Assembly: GCA_002794785.1 (NCBI GenBank)
Contig: NBBA01000014.1
Coordinates: forward strand, 868,001 to 932,000
Length of the DNA stretch: 64,000 nt
Source: Coniferiporia sulphurascens
Taxonomy: Eukaryota; Basidiomycota; Agaricomycetes; Hymenochaetales; Hymenochaetaceae
Direction of reading: 5' to 3'
A program made the translations under genes and the position numbers. Positions 49,143 to 60,590 of the stretch are shown here, in pieces. The notes under the pieces were generated by a model, which ran no database searches, was not told where the DNA came from, and saw only the letters and a list, made by a program, of their open reading frames with translations. Each line of letters starts with the position of its first letter. Position 1 is the first letter of the stretch.

Positions 49143-51067
49143 TGCGTTGCTAGTGGACGATGTAAAGTTGGAAGCTCAGTAGCGATCAAGTCCTTTGTGT
49201 TGCGTAGAGTCGGGAACGCCGTTGAGTACGAAGAGGAAGGATCACCGACGGCGTTGAGCAATTTGGGTGTCGAACACGCGTTCGCCTCAGTCACGGTTTG
49301 CCTCCGACCAACACGCGCCAACCAAGTCCCGGTTTCTCGTCTGCAATTCATCTGAATTCCGAAATGCTTTTTGCCGAACCTCCCTTGCTTTTTTTCATGC
49401 CGCTATGTCTGCTTTGTGTCTAGTTTCATAACGTTGGTGCCTACCTTTCGCCGCATCGGTGTGACTGCGCCTCACAGTTGCGGCATCAGTCAAATTTTCG
49501 GATGCTTTGAAAAGTTCTCTCACAGACTAAACATTATGAGAAGATTGCAAAAGCGTGCACATGGACTGGGCGCTGCCCAGCAGTGTTCGCCGATGGGGAC
49601 AAACAAAAGCTCACTAGCTCGTAAAGACGGTGCCTACTGGAGAAAGTTTTTCATGCGCCTTGCCTGTTGATGCTTACTAGAGAGGTCTACTGAGTCGCCC
49701 CAAATACACAATAGCAAAGTCTTCTGTGCCCCTCTCGGTTTCTACTCAACGCAGGTATTTGGTCAACTCATGGATAACAAAGTTACAGTAAGACTGCCTA
49801 CTCCACCTCTAACACTGCATTCGTACACGAGTCAATGATTATGCCGAGGACATCCGGATGGACATCCGGACGTTAACTTTGTCTAATGCGGTCACTGCGG
49901 TCTCCAAATTATTGCTTCGGGGAGCTGTCCCAGTCATAATTTGTGATCTTATGGAAGCTGATGGCAAACTATACCAGACCTACAGAAAAGCCCACTCGCG
50001 AAACAAGGACGAGTGATAGGAGGCTGTGAAGTGTTATACCGCCTGGATGACGCCATGGGTCTACTGAGCCTTTGTGCTCCAGGAAGCTCCAGACATCTTA
50101 TCATCATGGTTCTTTACTGCATCGGTTAGATGGCGCTGAATACTGCTTGACTGTTCTGACAAAATCACTCCCTCGGCGCTGTCGAGCTCGGTTTCATAGC
50201 TTCTGCACTTCCTCGGTGAACCGCATCCGTCGAAGATCTGCCTTCTACATTGTCAATATGCTTCCCGGAAACCAATGACGACCCTGATGCCTCGATCTGG
50301 GACCATAGTCAATTCACTCTTGACTTTATTAGCCGGCACTGCCAGTTTTGTTTCCGTCTGGTCTCTTAATAACTCTCCTGCCACGCCGAGAAGACTGATG
50401 AGGATGAGCGAAGTACGCAAGCATCGGGCGATGTTTACTAGCGGTATATGTGTGATACCAGTGGCAACGTTTCTTACACCCTTTCCTTGGCATTCTTATC
50501 CCTATTTCTGACCTCTTTGCGCTCCTCAGGCTCTGTAACGTATGTTTTTACATCTGACTATATTGTTCGGACTGGATTTCCGATTCTGGCCTTTTTATCA
50601 CACGTACCCTCTCAGTCACCGATTTCAATTTTTGTCTTGCTGTCTGGGGTATTTACTTCTCATGCCATACGTAATGGTCCTCGTGTCTACCCGCCCGGTG
50701 GCGTGCACAGCCCCTATTGCGGCCGACGTGCAAAAGGTATTCACCGCAAAAACCGAATCGTTCTTGATTAATTGTTAATCTCAACGGGACTTTTCCGATG
50801 CCGGTTGGAGGAATGCAGTGGTAGACTGGGGACTATGACTCTCAACGGGAGCGTGCCGAGTAAACGTGACTTGGCTACTAATTACCGGTTTTTCGGCGAT
50901 TGATACATCGCTTTCCGCACATCAGATGCGAGATCATTCGGGTGACAGGGGTTATGGCGGATTTGTAGTACAAGAATGGACTACTCGTTTCAAGTGTCTG
51001 TACCGCCGTAGCGGCCTCCCTCTCCCACTGGATCCCCAAACTCTCCAGGCTCCCCGCCAGTATAGGC
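49143..51067. other. Region between the coiled-coil gene and a DUF6533 gene
   Basis: There is no firmly supported gene. Hydrophobic frames on + at 50275-50511 (LLTLLAGTASFVSVWSLNN) and 50542-50778 (LFGLDFRFWPFYHTYPL) could be exons of a decayed membrane-protein gene, but they match neither the DUF6533 nor the SPP-like copies clearly. Confidence 0.35.
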
Positions 51068-52832
51068 ATGGTTTCCATTAGCTCGCAAGACGCGGAAGCT
51101 CTCGCTCGTAACGTGTACATTCTAAGGGTGAGTCGAGCCAGTCCTCAGCTGCAAAAATGGACGTTTCTTATCTTTTCACCATATCATAGGTCACTGTCGG
51201 TAAGGAACAATAACCGATCCATGCCTCACCGCCACTCATGCCCCATTGTCTTTATCCATCCTTGTAGTTGCAACGTTGACTTGTTTGGTAAGTGTGGTCT
51301 GTGTAGCACAGTGGTGGTACCGCTTCAACACTAAATTTGCAACTCAGATTTACGACTACTTCCTGACGTTCAACGACGAGAGACGCCATGTCTGGCCTTC
51401 TCACTGGTCGATTATCAAAGTCGCCTTCTTCCTAAATCGCTACATGTCAATCGTTGCTGTAGCGGGCGTCGTGTATGGTGCGTACTTCGTGTCTATTTGT
51501 TTGCGCGGCTAATCATACGCTTAAATAAAGTCCTCCTTTTGGTGGAGCCCTCCAGGTACCTCGATGTGCGTATGAGAGTGCAGAAACTTGAGCGCGCCGT
51601 TGATCTAACCTGTGGAACTGGTTACAGACGTGCAAGCCGCTGTTTGTTGCGTTCGGAAGTAAGCATCTATGCACTTGCTACGTTAGGGTCGATATTAAAA
51701 ACAGAATGTTATACAGGCCTGAATGCGGCTGAGTACTGTATTGCAGAGTGTACGTATCTCAAGCGATGCATACTTTGGATATTTGAAAACGTTATATGGT
51801 CACATAAGTCATTCTGTACATACGGGCCTATGCGATTTGGGGGTGTAGACGGTGGGTGCTTGTGATTCTAGGATTTGTTTATGTGGTAAGTCCAGACCAT
51901 GTAGCTGTGACGGAAACCCATATCGCTTACTTGGTTTGAATTAGGTGGTCACTGCGATTGGAGCGTATTTCGCTGGACCCTTCTTACAATCAGCCACAGG
52001 TTAGTGTGGATAGTCTTCAGAATAAGTTCTGCTTGATTTACACATCTATTTGCATAGTCATAAATTACAGGCTGTTCCCCACTGGGTGTATACTGCAGCT
52101 GCAGGGCAGTATTAATAAACCTCCCTTGATTGTTCTCATATTCTCTGAGATCTGTACGTCGTCTGATTTTGTTACTTAACTTGATGGATCACCCTGACTT
52201 GGGTTAACATGTTTCAGTTGCACTTTCTGCATTACTGGCCAAGTCATGTAAGTCTCCTGGCAATGTAGATGAACCTTTATGAATGCGTTTGTGTTTTCGA
52301 TAGCTCAAATGCCAAGGAGATCTATGATTGTGAAAACGTTGTTTGCTGACGGTACGGACTACCAGGGTCATCCTTCATTCAGGAATCGTTGTCCTAACAC
52401 AATTTACAGGGATCCTTTATTTCCTCACTATCCTAAGTACGGACGTGTTCTTCAACTCGACCACAGTCATGCTTAAGCGAACCTCTGACAGGTGTTTCAA
52501 TCGCGAACCTCGTCGTCCTCACTGTTACCCCGCCGGACATTTGCAACTTACTTCTTATGTCAGTATTTTCTCCCACCGTCCACTGCATTTGTGGCAGTAC
52601 TCCAATTGACGGTAACCGCCATTCCAGTACCCAGTCTGCACTTCACAGTATATGTTGCAACCGGCTTCTGCTACATATAAGAGACGCAAGCAGTGCACTC
52701 GCACTATCGCCTTCAACATGCTCACGACCGGAGTCTCTCCTTGACGTTTATCTCGGTAACAGTTATGAGTTGTCTACGCCTGGCCTTGGCATCACGTTTG
52801 CAAGATCCCACGGTTCGAGCTCTGATTATTGA
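51068..52832 (+). CDS. DUF6533-domain multi-pass membrane protein
   Basis: Exon 1 51068-51127 (MVSISSQDAEALARNVYILR). Then a 10-nt exon GTCACTGTCG, an exon VATLTCL, and the core exon reading IYDYFLTFNDERRHVWPSHWS then FFLNRYMSIVAVAGVVYG (about 51350-51480). Later exons include DVQAAVCCVRK (about 51628), TGCILQLQGSINKPPLIVLIFSE (about 52085-52150), TGVSIANLVVLTVTP (about 52491-52540) and the last exon with LHSICCNRLLLHIRDA, stop at 52830-52832. The exon pattern equals that of the gene at 1623. It is predicted to be a 7-TM-like protein of unknown function. It converges with broken copy H (388 bp apart) and is the mirror partner of the gene at 39160. Confidence 0.65.
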
Positions 52833-53219
52833 TCTTATCTTGTAACTTTTCCATTCCCATCTAGTACATGTACACTGCCAATCAGTTGGCGAAGTGGCAC
52901 CTTGTTGACGGGACAGTTACCCCCTTAGAGATGATCCAACGCATTATGGATCATCGTCCGTAACTAGTACCCGACCTCCGTATACCTGCCAATAACATGG
53001 ACCTTCTTGTGTATGTTGTAGAATGCCAATGTACTGTATTAATCCAAACCTCAGGAATTATAACTATGCAAACAGCGGGCGATGTCATTCCCTTCAGGTT
53101 CCCAATTGCCAGTCAATATCAACGTTCAGATTCGCATTTCAGTATGAACAGTTTCATGGGGGTATGGTACAAGCTCACTACTGCAAAAGGTCCAAGGGGA
53201 TTTCCTGTGCATACACAGC
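52833..53219. other. Convergent spacer between DUF6533 and copy H
   Basis: There is no gene. The sequence from about 53020 mirrors the 3' flank of copy G. Confidence 0.45.
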
Positions 53220-54763
53220 TTACATGCCAAGGGATACCTTCTCATTCACAGGTACGAACGGCGTAGACTGCTCCGCCTCCAGGTCGGTGCACGTTGCAGC
53301 TACAGAACTAACGGTAGCCGAGGCTGGGTTGCGACTCCAATCTTCCTTGTATGCCCGCATCCGCCCGAACTCGCCTCGGAATACGGCGACACCAATCATC
53401 GCGAGGGTGATGAGCGGTACGGAAGTATATACCGCGTACATGCCCCACAGATTGTGATCAGCGTCGACACCGCATGCAGCGAGGATCGCGTAAGACCCGA
53501 GCCAGGCTCCCAGCGCCGCGTGGAAATAAGGCTTCGCGAAGCGTGGGGGATGCGATACAGGTTTACCAGCAACATTGGGTAGGTCATAAGTTATTTGGAT
53601 GCCGCGTGCATCATCAGCGCCCTTAATTGCACCTCCCACAAACGGTAGGTTACTAGGGAGTTCATCTGGATATGCGAATCCGTAGTCAAGGCGGTAGCAG
53701 AACGATATGAGGTTATAAGCCACGGTGGACGACATGCAGGTGACGATCAATACCGCCCAATTTGCCTCCGAAAACGGTGTATTGAAAATACACGTGGATT
53801 CTCCTTTTTTTATGGGGATATAACGCAGTCTGAGGAGAGGAATAGAGGAAGCCGACTACTTAAAGTTAGTGAGTACATATAATGCAAAGCTATTTTCAGA
53901 GTCGTACGCACAAGAATTAATACCGAAAGGCTATATATCTTGAACACCATGACATTGGCGAAGGTAACACCGGATACTAAGAAGTGCACAATTGCCATGT
54001 AAAAAATTACGATGCAGAGGGCGTTGTCAAATTTGACGGCATCGACACCGATCAACGTAGACAAAGACATTGCGAGTATTGGAAAGCGAGGCTTAATGCC
54101 ATCGTTCTTGCGGATTACCGTGAATGGTACTACACAATAAGATACCGTGCACAATCCTGGTGACCTAAAGAAGAGCAATACTCACCGCCCTTTGCGTCTC
54201 GGAAAACAACTCTCGACGTGATTCCGCTCAGCATGTTTATCATCTGCGGAGAGAACATGTTTGGTGAAGAGATTGTCCGTTTGAATGAATAAACCCACTC
54301 TTGCAATAAGAAAGACGGCCGGACAAAACAAAGTAAGAGGGTAATAACAGTCGGCCCGGACGAAATTCTTAAGAATAATTCCATAATAGCCTAAGCCATC
54401 AATGTTCCCCTCGTCCCCGCTCGCCCTGATCTCAATGAATTGCCTGATGACAACGATCGAGATCAAGACGAGTACAAGCAAGAGGCTCCCGAATTTATTG
54501 CGCCTTGTTTACAACTGCGACGTCTGTTGGGTTACCGTCATTTTGAGGGGACGAAGACGTAGAATAGGGGGTCTGCTGCACGGCGTGCCACAACTGCGGG
54601 CGACAGAACGTCAAATGTAGCTGTAGCTATACATAACTGTACTTTTTGTAAGTGCACACTTTAGTGACGCACGGATTTCAAGGGAGTAAATAAAGAGCGC
54701 AGGGAGGACAATGGGCACACAGCTCTTCAATTCGCGCAGAAAATGAGAATCGTTGCTATCCAT
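53220..54763 (-). pseudogene. SPP-like membrane protein, copy H (type 1), broken
   Basis: The closest relative is copy G. Exon 1 (54763-54659) starts MDSNDSHFLRELKSCVPI and should end ...AAG/gtgcgc, but one G is missing at the donor, so the sequence is AAGTGTGC. Splicing at the remaining GT would shift the frame. In exon 2 a 20-nt stretch present in G is deleted between AACAAGGC and GCAATAAA (near 54503), another frame change. If the donor shift is used, a stop follows within exon 2. The 58-nt exon and exon 4 are preserved. The last exon is open to 53220: LISFCYRLDY, AKPYFHAALGAWLGSYAILAACG, FRGEFGRMRAYKEDW, where the usual LW is MR. It is therefore a recent pseudogene. Confidence 0.72.
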
Positions 54764-55226
54764 GATGACGGACGCAGTTCAAGATTGAATTACCTCGCCA
54801 AACGCACAGTGCGGCAGGATCCGGCTCTGTTCCTAAGCCGGCACCAATTCGGATCAAAACAACATACCACAATAATATACCACAACAACTTATATCAAGT
54901 CAACTTGATGTTTTATGTAGTAGCAGCGCCGAAATTCATAGTAAAATTCTGTTCATGGAAGCCGGTACGAGACTGTGACTGTAGTATGTTAAACGATTAT
55001 ATGCGTGCCGATATAATCCGACGTGATCCGAATGCATTCAATAGGAATAACGATTTCTTCATCGTACTAGCCCAAGAACCTCGTGATGTGCAGATATTAA
55101 TTTTAGTGTACTATTCTATGTATACAGCACATACAACAGAAGTCTAAGTTGTTTCCAACTGTATACGCATATGGCGCGTCTTCGGAAATGCAAATCTCTC
55201 GCCATCCAACCCTCCGATAAGATATG
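54764..55226. other. Intergenic region between copies H and I
   Basis: There is no gene. Bases about 54828-54915 (GGCTCTGTTCCTAAGCCGGC onward) are a direct repeat of about 57945-58040, next to copy J. Together with the shared 3' flanks this shows that the I and J units are tandem duplicates. Confidence 0.55.
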
Positions 55227-56667
55227 TCAAACGATATACTCGACGCGCCGGAATTTGACCTTGCCATCACGGTCTAATTCGTTAACTAGATCCTCCCCGT
55301 CCTTGCCATCGCCCCCGTATTTTTGTAACGCGGTATCAACGTCCGAGGCCTCCAGATCCCCACTAATGGAATGGATAGCCGCCCAATCCTCTTCGTACTT
55401 CCAGAGCTTTCCCAGCTGCCCCTTCATCGTTGCCACCAAGAGTAGTGAGGTTGGGATGGAAAATAAATTGAGGAGTGCAGTAGAACCGCTAGCTAATTCG
55501 TAGTTAGAATCGAGGGAGAATCCCACAGACAATGCCGCGACTCCCACGTCGGACAGTAATAGCGCGACGAAAGCGGTAATAAAGTAAGGTCTGGGAAATG
55601 TCTCTCCAATTCCAAAACATGTTGGGCGGGGGATCCGGAACCATTTGTTCCCTTTCTTGCTGAGAGCTGGCTCAAAATTGTGAGGGAGAGAATTAGAATA
55701 ATCAAAGCGATAGGCCAACGAGAGGAATTCGAACGAAAATAGGATAACAGTCATGTTAGCACCTATGAAGAGCTGTTTCCAGTTGATAGGAACGATATCT
55801 TCGTCGCCGGAAAGGTGATTGGATGCTTCAGCAGGCTTATTGTGTGACGTCTTCATCAGCACAGCCACCACTAAAACGAACAATACGATCTTCGCAAGAA
55901 CTCAGTTGGAACGGACGTTGATGTGAATTAAGGCTGCGTAAACGACAAGGGCAGCCATAGGGTGGCCAAACCAGAGTGCGCCGACGGCAACCAGTACACC
56001 AAAGGCGAAAGATAACCCTCGTTTAACGGAAGAACGGTTTCCGTCCCCCATGGGTATTATTACGGGCTCTAATTAGGTACATTAATTATTGGTGGTAACA
56101 TAAGGATAAGAAGGGGCGCTGGCAGTGTAGCACTCACTTTCTTCGACGTCGCGAATAACAATAGGATCACAGCTTTGCGTTGACACAGCCTGTATAATCA
56201 ATATACAAATGGAACGCTGAAGTATCTGCGAATTTAGATGCTTACCATACCCACGATGAAGACGAACGGGACGAAAAGCGTGCAGAAATAGAAAATCCTT
56301 AGCTTCGCCACTGCAATTTCCAAGACTTCGGGAACCATGGTTACAGTGACGACGTAGAAGGTAACCAGTGTGAAACCAGCGTCAAATACAGAAGAATCAC
56401 AGTGTTTGCTTCCCCGACCAGGCGGGGACTCATTTTCTCCGTCCTTTTCTGCGGCTTTAAAGGAAGGTATCCGCTGGACAGCCTGCCAAGTCTGCGAGTC
56501 ATGTCGAAGCCAGAGTTAGTATTCTATGATGTACATGTAGAAAAGAGAGGACTTCTAACCTTGACTGAGATGGCGCTTTCCCGGTAGAGGATGAAGAAAG
56601 TCGGTACAACTACAGGGTAGTAGCTCAGCAGCCTTTGAAGAGTCTTGAGGAGAAATTCCATCATCAT
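55227..56667 (-). pseudogene. SPP-like membrane protein, copy I (type 3), broken by an internal deletion
   Basis: Exon 1 (56667-56560) encodes MMMEFLLKTLQRLLSYYPVVVPT. Exon 2 and the 52-nt exon 3 are intact and end in GT donors. Exon 4 begins near 56072 but stops after AALIHINVRSN. The rest of exon 4, its donor and most of intron 4 are gone, so the sequence jumps to the last bases before exon 5 (near 55895-55910). Reading through meets TGA at once. Exon 5 (55889-55227) is open and contains FLSLAYRFDYSNSL, RPYFITAFVALLLSDVGVAALSVGF and MKGQLGKLWKYEEDW. Copy F is its mirror partner. A truncated product could still be made from exons 1-4. Confidence 0.72.
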
Positions 56668-56840
56668 GGGATAAGAAACGACAGAGGGAAATGGTCGCAA
56701 GAGTAGTAAGTACAAATATAACACGGCTCTGGGGGCTCCGGGGTAGTGATGAGTACCCGAATTCTGTTTTGATCCATTTTGCAATGTATTTTCGACAATG
56801 ATAGGACCAGCAGCGCTGGCAGGGCCTGGTACTACCTTTT
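56668..56840. other. Upstream region of copy I
   Basis: A short promoter-proximal stretch mirrored upstream of copy F (34351-34528). Confidence 0.45.
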
Positions 56841-57250
56841 TTGGATCGAGTTTTTCATATCATGGACTGCAAGATCATGAAGATGGGGTTTGCCCATAGC
56901 GCTGTGCGGTTCGAGCGTCACATCAGCTCCGTGAGCGAAGGGACGGTACGAATCGCCCCTGCCGCTTCAGATGCAAACTGCACAGATGCTTCGCGCCGCG
57001 TGCGCCTTCTTGTTGTCCTGACCTTGATCTTTTAATACAATGAAACGGAGACGGATGTACCCAGCAGAGACGAGAGGCACACAAACGACGCCGACAAGGG
57101 CAAGCTTTCACGGGAAGGTGACATTGATAGTGGCATTGGTAATAATCGTCGCACCACCCAGACAATCAGTGTGAAGGTAACATCAGCAAGACCAATCACC
57201 TTCTGAGGATTGTTGCTCAAGCTAGCAGTCAGGGCATCGGACACTTGCAT
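56841..57250 (-). pseudogene. Relic of an ABCB/MDR-type ABC transporter, mirror copy
   Basis: Inverted counterpart of 33940-34350. It reads VSDALTASLSNNPQKVIGLADVTFT on the minus strand, followed in other frames by the AGYIRLR and EAAGAI regions. It shows the same class of frameshifts, so the decay began before the duplication. Confidence 0.63.
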
Positions 57251-58356
57251 TCGCTCCTTCTCATCTGGGTTATGTTCTGAAAAAAGGAAACGTAAAAGCC
57301 GTGACTAGGCAAACATGAAAAAAGCAAGTTTAGGACAAGTCGCGGCTCGGCATTACATAAAAGGCGATACCCTGTATCGGGAATATCCGATTTCAGGCAC
57401 GTTTTTTATAATTAAACCACCCTAGGCCTGGCCGAAAACGCGGCGTCGGCACCGGTTTGGATTAAAATTAGCATACTCACTACTACAGTAGGGGCTCTGT
57501 TTCGTTCGGACAGGTTATCAATGTTGATATATCATTATAAAACTTCAGGAGAAAATAGAATACTATGGGTCCGAGACTCCGAGTCGATGCGAACTACGTA
57601 ATTCTCAGGCCACCTTCGCAGAGGCTACCTTCTCCGAGTCGTCCAGCGCCGATCATCCTTTCTATATATACTGGCACATATAAAGCAACATCATCTAGCC
57701 TGTAGCCACTTTGGCCCCATATTTACTGATCATAACGCACTTTCAATCATGTCCATAGGGGCAACATTGAACCTGGAAACTTGTTTTATAAATTCTATCT
57801 GACTTTTTGGAGCATCAAAATTTCCATTTACAGTAACAACGTAAGCAAGTACTACAATATATTAATGAGAGACTTTTTTTGGCAGGCTCACGGTCGGAGT
57901 TAAAGACTGAATTACCGAGCGCTGCATGTGGCAGTGGTACGGTAGGATTTGGCTCTGTTCCTAAGCCGGCACCAATTCGGATCAAATCAACATACCACAC
58001 CAATATACCACAAGAACTTATACCAAGTCAACTTGATGTTATGCAATGGCAGCACAGAAATTCATACTAAAGGTGCGTTCATAGGAGCTGTACGAAACTA
58101 CGGGATGATGCCTAGTACTGTAGCTGTAGTATATTAAACAAATATAAGCGTGCCGATATGGTCCGACATGATCCGAACGTATTCAATAGGAATAAAGATT
58201 CCATCGTATCCCAAGAACCTCGTGTTGTGCAGATATTAATCATAGCATATTCTATGAGTACATACAACAGAAGTCTAAGTGGTTTCCAACTGTATCGCAT
58301 ATGGCGTGTCTTCGAAAATGCAAATCTCTCGCCATCCAGCCCTTAAATAAAAAATG
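57251..58356. other. Repeat-rich intergenic region between the ABC relic and copy J
   Basis: It contains an inverted copy of the TCGGACTC repeat unit (about 57415-57700) and the repeat shared with 54.83 kb (57945-58040). Near 58155-58200 is the 3' flank sequence shared with copies E, F and I. No gene is supported. Confidence 0.5.
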
Positions 58357-59900
58357 TTAAACGATATGCTCGGCGCCCTGGAATTCGACCTTGCCATCAC
58401 GGTCTAACTCGTTAACTAAATCCTCCCCGTCCTTGCCATCGCCCCCGTATTTCTGTAACGCGGTATCAACATCCGAGGCCTCCAGATCCCCACTAATGGA
58501 ATGGATAGCCGCCCAATCCTCTTCGTACTTCCAGAGCTTTCCCAGCTGCCCCTTCATCGTTGCCACCAAGATTATTGAGGACGGGATAGTAAATAAATTG
58601 AGGAGTACAATAATACCGCTAGCTGATTCGTAGTTCGAATCGACGGAGAAGCCCACAGACAATGCCGCGACTCCCACGTCAGACAGTAATAGCGCGACGA
58701 GAGCGGTAATAAAGTAAGGTCTGGGAAACGTCTCGCGAACTCCAAAACATGTTGGGCGGGGGATCCGGAACCCAATGTTCTCTTTCTTGCTGACAGCCGG
58801 CTTTAAGTTGAGAGGGAGCGAGTTGGAATAATCAAAGCGATAGGCCAGCGAGAGGATTTCGAACAAAAATGGGAAACCAAGTGGGTGAGCACTCATAAAT
58901 AGCTGTGTCCAGTTGATAATGACGATATCTCCGTCGCTGGAAGTGTGATCGGATGTTTCCACAGGCTTATTGTCCGACGTCTTCACCAGCACGACCAGCA
59001 CGGCTACCACTAAAACGAGAAATACGTTCTTCGCAAGAACTCAGATGGGAATGCAGGTAAAACAAGGAATGAGGACTGACTGCAAAGAGCGCCATATAAA
59101 AGAGCCTTCTAAAGCTTGCTTTCTCGGTGGGTACACATTTGGAACGGAAGATGACATGAATTAAGGCTGCGTAAATGACAAGGGCAGCCAAAGGGTGTCC
59201 AAACCAGAGTGCGCCGACGGTGACCAGTACGCCAAGGGCAAAAGATAATCCTCGTTTAAGGGGAGAGAAGTCTCCATCCTCCGGGGATATTATGACGGGA
59301 ACTGATCAAGTACATTGATTATTGGTGGTAACATAAGGATAAGAAGGGGAGCCGACAGTGCAATACTCACTTCCTTGGACGCTGCGAGCAACAACGGCAT
59401 CACGGCTTTGCGTTGACGCAACCTGTATAATCAATATACAAATGTAACACTGAAGTATCTGCGGATCCAGGTGCTTACCATACCCACGAGGAAGATGAAC
59501 GGGGCGGAAAGCGTGCAGAGGTAGAAAATCCTAAGCTTCGCCACCGCAACCTCCAAGAATACGGGAACCATGATCACAATGCCAACGTATATGGCGGCCA
59601 TCATGAAACCAATAGCGAGTTTCAAAGGACTCTTGGGTTTGCTTTTTTGACAAGTCGGGAACTCATTTTCTCCATCACTTTCTGCGGGTTTGGAGGAAGG
59701 TATCCGCTGGACAGCCTGCCAAGTCTGCGAGTTGTGACGAAGCCAGAGTCGATATTTTATGATGTACATATAAAAAGGAGAGGACTTCTAACCTTGACCG
59801 AAATGGCGCTCTCTCGGTAGAGGATGAAGAAAGTCGGTATAATTACAGGGTAGTAGCTCAGCAGCCTCTGAAGAGTCTTCAGGAGAAAGTCCATCATCAT
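58357..59900 (-). CDS. SPP-like multi-pass membrane protein, copy J (type 3)
   Basis: Exons 59900-59793, 59724-59479, 59422-59371 (52 nt), 59301-59081 and 59028-58357 join in frame to about 432 aa. The start is MMMDFLLKTLQRLLSYYPVIIPT. Exon 5 opens NVFLVLVVAVLVVLVKTSDNK, with Asn where SPP has the YD aspartate as in copy E. EILSLAYRFDYSNSL, RPYFITALVALLLSDVGVAALSVGF and MKGQLGKLWKYEEDW follow. Its C-terminal tail is nearly identical to that of copy I (SGDLEASDVDTALQKYGG), while the rest is closer to copy E, which suggests gene conversion between I and J. GxGD and PAL are absent. It is the only open SPP-like copy in the right arm. Confidence 0.77.
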
Positions 59901-60529
59901 GGAGTATGAAACGACAGGGGGAAATGGTGGCAACTTGCAAGTGAAATACAGCACGGCCCTGGGGGCTCCGGGGTTGTAATAAGAACCCGTATTCCGTTTT
60001 GATCCATTTTGCAATATATCCGGTTACCGTGTGGCTAAGGTTCGGTTCCGAACCGCCCCGAACGCGGTTCGAGCGTGGACCGAACCGTGCGTTCGGTATC
60101 AGGTTCATCGCTCAGGCCGAACCGGCCCGCAAGTTCGGTTCGGCGTTCGGGGTCCTCCAGATGTCGGCGAACGCTATAAGAGTTGTAGGGTACTATCTAA
60201 GACTGTGTAAATTCAAAGTTTGTTCATCAGATCATCAAATTTGGTCATAAAATTTCCGTGTAGACGTAAAAAAAAAAGGATTTACCCTAAAAATGAAAGG
60301 TAGACCCATAGAATGTCACTTGTCACACATTCAGTTTCATCACTTCAAAAACCAATATGGCAATAAATGTGCGTCGGCAATCGAAATGTGATATATCCGA
60401 AGCGGTGGGAAAATTATTGTGGGATTTATTTCTATATATAGTATGTATGGACCTTTGCAACCTCTGAAACAAATATTCCGGCTTTCGGAGCGTTCGGACA
60501 TCAACCGAACCTCCATGAACCCGTTTGCA
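59901..60529. other. Region between copy J and LINE copy 2
   Basis: It holds the copy J promoter and the right GTTCGG patch (60030-60165). An AT-rich stretch runs up to the LINE 5' end. No gene is supported. Confidence 0.45.
60030..60165. repeat. GTTCGG/CCGAAC-rich palindromic patch, right
   Basis: Dense GTTCGG, CCGAAC and CGAACCG words in both orientations lie about 130 bp upstream of copy J. This mirrors 30880-30990 upstream of copy E. Several imperfect hairpins can be drawn. Confidence 0.58.
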
Positions 60530-60590
60530 CATCCTCCTTGTCCTCTAACCACCACCATCTAGGTAGTCTTTTACGAGCACTCTGCCCTCT

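Larger units (their letters stand above)
51068..60170 (-). repeat. Right arm of the inverted segmental duplication
   Basis: This is the reverse-complement counterpart of about 30900-40860. It holds DUF6533(+), H, I, the ABC relic, J and a GTTCGG patch in mirror order. Two of its three SPP-like copies are broken, unlike the left arm. Confidence 0.8.
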
